The notes below the pieces were generated by a model that ran no database searches, was not told the origin of the DNA, and saw nothing but the letters and a program-made list of their open reading frames with translations. A program made the position numbers and the translations under genes. Shown here one piece after another: positions 62,335 through 64,000 of a stretch of 64,000 nucleotides of DNA. The DNA is from Chitinophaga ginsengisegetis (GTDB lineage Bacteria; Bacteroidota; Bacteroidia; Chitinophagales; Chitinophagaceae). The number at the start of each line of letters is the position of its first letter. The first letter of the stretch is position 1. The stretch lies in NCBI RefSeq assembly GCF_900168065.1, contig NZ_FUZZ01000003.1:186001-250000 (forward strand), read 5' to 3'.

Positions 62335-62787
62335 CTATTTAGTAAGCAGTTCTTTCACCAGGGCGGAAATGGCCTTTCCGTCGGCTTTACCGGCCAGTTG
62401 TTTGGTGGCAACGCCCATTACTTTACCCATATCAGCGGGTGAACTGGCGCCGGTGGAAGCAATAATATCTGTAATGGCTGTACGTAGTTCTGCTTCGTCC
62501 ATTTGTTTGGGAAGGAAGCGTTCAATCACTACCAGCTCCTCTTCTTCTTTCACGGCAAGGTCTTCACGGTTCTGGGCACGGAAAATTTCGAGAGAATCCT
62601 TTCTTTGCTTGGCGAGCTTCTGCAACAGCTTGGACTCGTCCGCTTCGGTAAGGTCTCCGTGGGCGCCTTCTGCTGTTTTGGCTACCAGGATAGCCGCCTT
62701 GATAGCACGCAGTGCACGCAGGTCAGCTTCCTTTTTACCCAGCATCGCAGCTTTGATTTCTGCGTTGATATTTAGTTCTAATGACAT
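62335..62787 (-). CDS. GatB/YqeY domain protein
   Basis: YqeY-type protein of 150 residues: LELNINAEIKAAMLGKKEADLRALRAIKAAI, FRAQNREDLAVKEEEELVVIERFLPKQM, and the C-terminal ASSPADMGKVMGVATKQLAGKADGKAISALVKELL. The domain is that of the tail of GatB, which helps tRNA-dependent amidation; free YqeY probably interacts with tRNA or amidotransferase. Start at 62787; the gene is 18 bp downstream of gldC. Confidence 0.92.
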   Translation of the reverse strand: MSLELNINAEIKAAMLGKKEADLRALRAIKAAILVAKTAEGAHGDLTEADESKLLQKLAKQRKDSLEIFRAQNREDLAVKEEEELVVIERFLPKQMDEAELRTAITDIIASTGASSPADMGKVMGVATKQLAGKADGKAISALVKELLTK

Positions 62788-62805
62788 ATGGTTAGGTTTA
62801 ATGGA

Positions 62806-63159
62806 TTATTTACCTGCTTCTTCGGCAGCCTGTTTGTCCTGGAATTTCTTAAAGAAATCCTTTGCAAAAGCACGCATATCGTCTGCCTGATCTTTATAAG
62901 GGGTGGCCCTTCCGTAGGTGTCAGCCATTGTCATCATGGTCTGAAAAAAGAAATCCGCCATTTCATCCACCATCATGTCTTTTGTCCACAGGTCAATACG
63001 CAGCGCAACCTTTTCAGCCGGATCCCAGAAAGATACGATCATGCCTTTGGCCTTGACCATTCTTTCTTCCTTGTTATCTGTAGCGCTCCACTCTATCGAC
63101 TCGGGCACCTTCTGATCGTCCAGTCCAACCTGGATCTTTATGGTAGATACTTTACTCAT
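62806..63159 (-). CDS. gldC: Gliding-motility protein GldC homologue
   Basis: Predicted cytoplasmic protein of about 117 residues: VGLDDQKVPESIEWSATDNKEE, MIVSFWDPAEKVALRIDLWTKDMMVDEM and DFFFQTMMTMADTYGRAT match GldC, a conserved Bacteroidota protein needed for or supporting gliding/T9SS function. ATG at 63159 (MSKVSTIKIQ) is preferred over ATG 63168 three codons earlier. Other gld genes are not in the window, so gliding cannot be concluded from this alone. Confidence 0.85.
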   Translation of the reverse strand: MSKVSTIKIQVGLDDQKVPESIEWSATDNKEERMVKAKGMIVSFWDPAEKVALRIDLWTKDMMVDEMADFFFQTMMTMADTYGRATPYKDQADDMRAFAKDFFKKFQDKQAAEEAGK

Positions 63160-63188
63160 GATTTTCAATTAAAGCGCAAAAATAGCCA

Positions 63189-64000
63189 TCATTTACTGAT
63201 TTTGGAAAAACCCGTGCCGGTGAGATGATTCCACAGCTGTTCCGCAGCATGCTCCCAGCTGCTGAAAGGCTTCGCCGCAGGGATCTTAGCCAGTAAACGG
63301 GATCTTAATTGTTCATCTTTATATAAAAGACTCATTTTTTCTGATAAATCATCCAAACTCGCCGGATCAGCGTATAATACCGCGTCTCCGCCTGCCTCCC
63401 GGGCAGCCGCCCCCTCCAGGGCAATCACCGGTACCTCACACCGCTGCGCCGCATATACCGGCAGTGCAAGCCCTTCCAACCTCGACGGATACACGACGGC
63501 ATAAGCGCCACCGGTGAGCCGGGCAAGGGTATCTTCATCCGCATCTTCTATACACACCACGTCCTGCCTGAACTTATAGCTCTGTAAAGCAGTGGCAATA
63601 TCCGCTCCGGCCGGGGTTACACTCCCTGCCAGCACCAGTTTGATATTACTCCGCTGCCGTTTCTTCAGCGCTGAAAATGCTTTCAGCACCGGTATAATAT
63701 TATTCCGGGGATGCATACTGCCCGTTACCAGGAAATACTCCGCCCCACCGGAAAAAGCCCGCTTCACGGTTTCGCGCTGCTCCCATTCCAGGGGCTTATA
63801 CAGTTCGCTGATACCGGTTTCCAGCCGGACCAGCTTATCTTTTACGCCGGGTGCGTAACGCAGCACCTCATCCTGTGCTGCATCCGACAACACGGCTATA
63901 CGCCGCGCCCGGTCGAGGTACTTCGTGATATTGTTTTTGAGCGACCGCTGTTGCACACCCGGCTGCAAACCGGCATCACGTAAAAACGAAAGATCTCTCA
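63189..64000 (-). CDS. Glycosyltransferase family 4 protein, N-terminus beyond right edge
   Basis: GT-B retaining transferase, C-terminal 270 residues visible. The frame is open to the right edge (upstream residues RDLSFLRDAGLQP). It shows IAVLSDAAQDEVLRYAP, a second-domain start VTGSMHPRNNIIPVLKAF and KLVLAGSV. The donor-binding region is VVYPSRLEGLALPVYAAQRCEVPVIAL, the E-x7-E motif of GT4 enzymes. The TTG at 63968 is internal, not the start. It may belong to a second polysaccharide or glycolipid locus to the right. Confidence 0.9.
   Translation of the reverse strand, partial: RDLSFLRDAGLQPGVQQRSLKNNITKYLDRARRIAVLSDAAQDEVLRYAPGVKDKLVRLETGISELYKPLEWEQRETVKRAFSGGAEYFLVTGSMHPRNNIIPVLKAFSALKKRQRSNIKLVLAGSVTPAGADIATALQSYKFRQDVVCIEDADEDTLARLTGGAYAVVYPSRLEGLALPVYAAQRCEVPVIALEGAAAREAGGDAVLYADPASLDDLSEKMSLLYKDEQLRSRLLAKIPAAKPFSSWEHAAEQLWNHLTGTGFSKISK

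Noticed and set aside
1-64000. tRNA, rRNA, insertion sequences, integrases or phage genes
   Set aside because: None was recognised by motif or structure on either strand.

Overview
The window reads as a chromosomal piece of a Bacteroidota bacterium, most likely family Chitinophagaceae (Chitinophaga-like). The grounds are a GldC homologue, a DUF6089 protein, tandem OmpH/Skp proteins beside BamA, GH125 and alkaline-phosphatase/YncE proteins, a NUDIX-type regulator of the NrtR/AraR kind, and promoters matching the Bacteroidetes consensus TTTG-N19-21-TAnnTTTG. The genus is inference. Coding density is high, nearly all genes lie on the minus strand, and no tRNA, rRNA, insertion sequence, phage gene or CRISPR array was seen.

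Region 1 (1-21.7 kb) is an AT-rich exopolysaccharide/O-antigen-type locus read leftwards from about 21.7 kb. The order is Wza-like export protein, Wzz-like chain-length protein, a DRE-TIM aldolase with a second domain, a KdsB-like CMP-sugar synthetase, a sialidase-fold lipoprotein, a HAD phosphatase, Wzx flippase, a GT-B-like protein, an acetyltransferase, NAD-sugar epimerases, glycosyltransferases, a Wzy-like polymerase, an unusual HAD/membrane-protein pair and Gmd (cut by the left edge). Many genes overlap by 1-25 bp. One secreted DUF4838 protein sits inside on the opposite strand. The aldolase, KdsB homologue and HAD protein together suggest an unusual CMP-activated 2-keto sugar acid.

Region 2 (22.1-33.9 kb) holds an ECF sigma factor divergent from the polysaccharide locus, a sterol-desaturase-family protein, an RNA-repair-like operon (AAA ATPase, very basic unknown protein, RtcB), a DinB-family protein, a radical SAM protein, a membrane-anchored MutS relative and a GH125 mannosidase. 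The two long gaps here (27.5-28.3 and 28.9-29.5 kb) carry the most striking signal. There are four similar leader units, each with a short ORF, a hairpin, a 6-nt segment near the end of the ORF complementary to the 5' arm of the following terminator, and then a strong terminator. They are arranged as two tandem pairs, each pair behind a perfect housekeeping promoter; one pair precedes the AAA-RtcB operon and the other precedes dinB. This is the geometry of ribosome-dependent transcription attenuation.

Region 3 (34-51.6 kb) contains a YncE/phosphoesterase fusion, fused isobutyryl-CoA mutase IcmF, a NUDIX-like regulator with a three-copy putative operator at its own and the icmF promoter, ligA, tadA, an SPFH protein, a J-domain-like mini protein, a PAS-LuxR regulator beside a 7-2-7 palindrome, sodA, a decayed DUF1080 lipoprotein gene, a Gfo/Idh oxidoreductase, a C-terminal processing protease, and yidD-rnpA-rpmH. 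rnpA has no canonical start codon for its conserved N-terminus.

Region 4 (51.7-64 kb) is an envelope-biogenesis and housekeeping block: two OmpH/Skp chaperones, BamA, UppS, a DUF6089 protein, NAD kinase, a second POTRA/barrel protein, a CBS protein, an alpha/beta hydrolase, CvpA, YqeY, GldC and a glycosyltransferase cut by the right edge.
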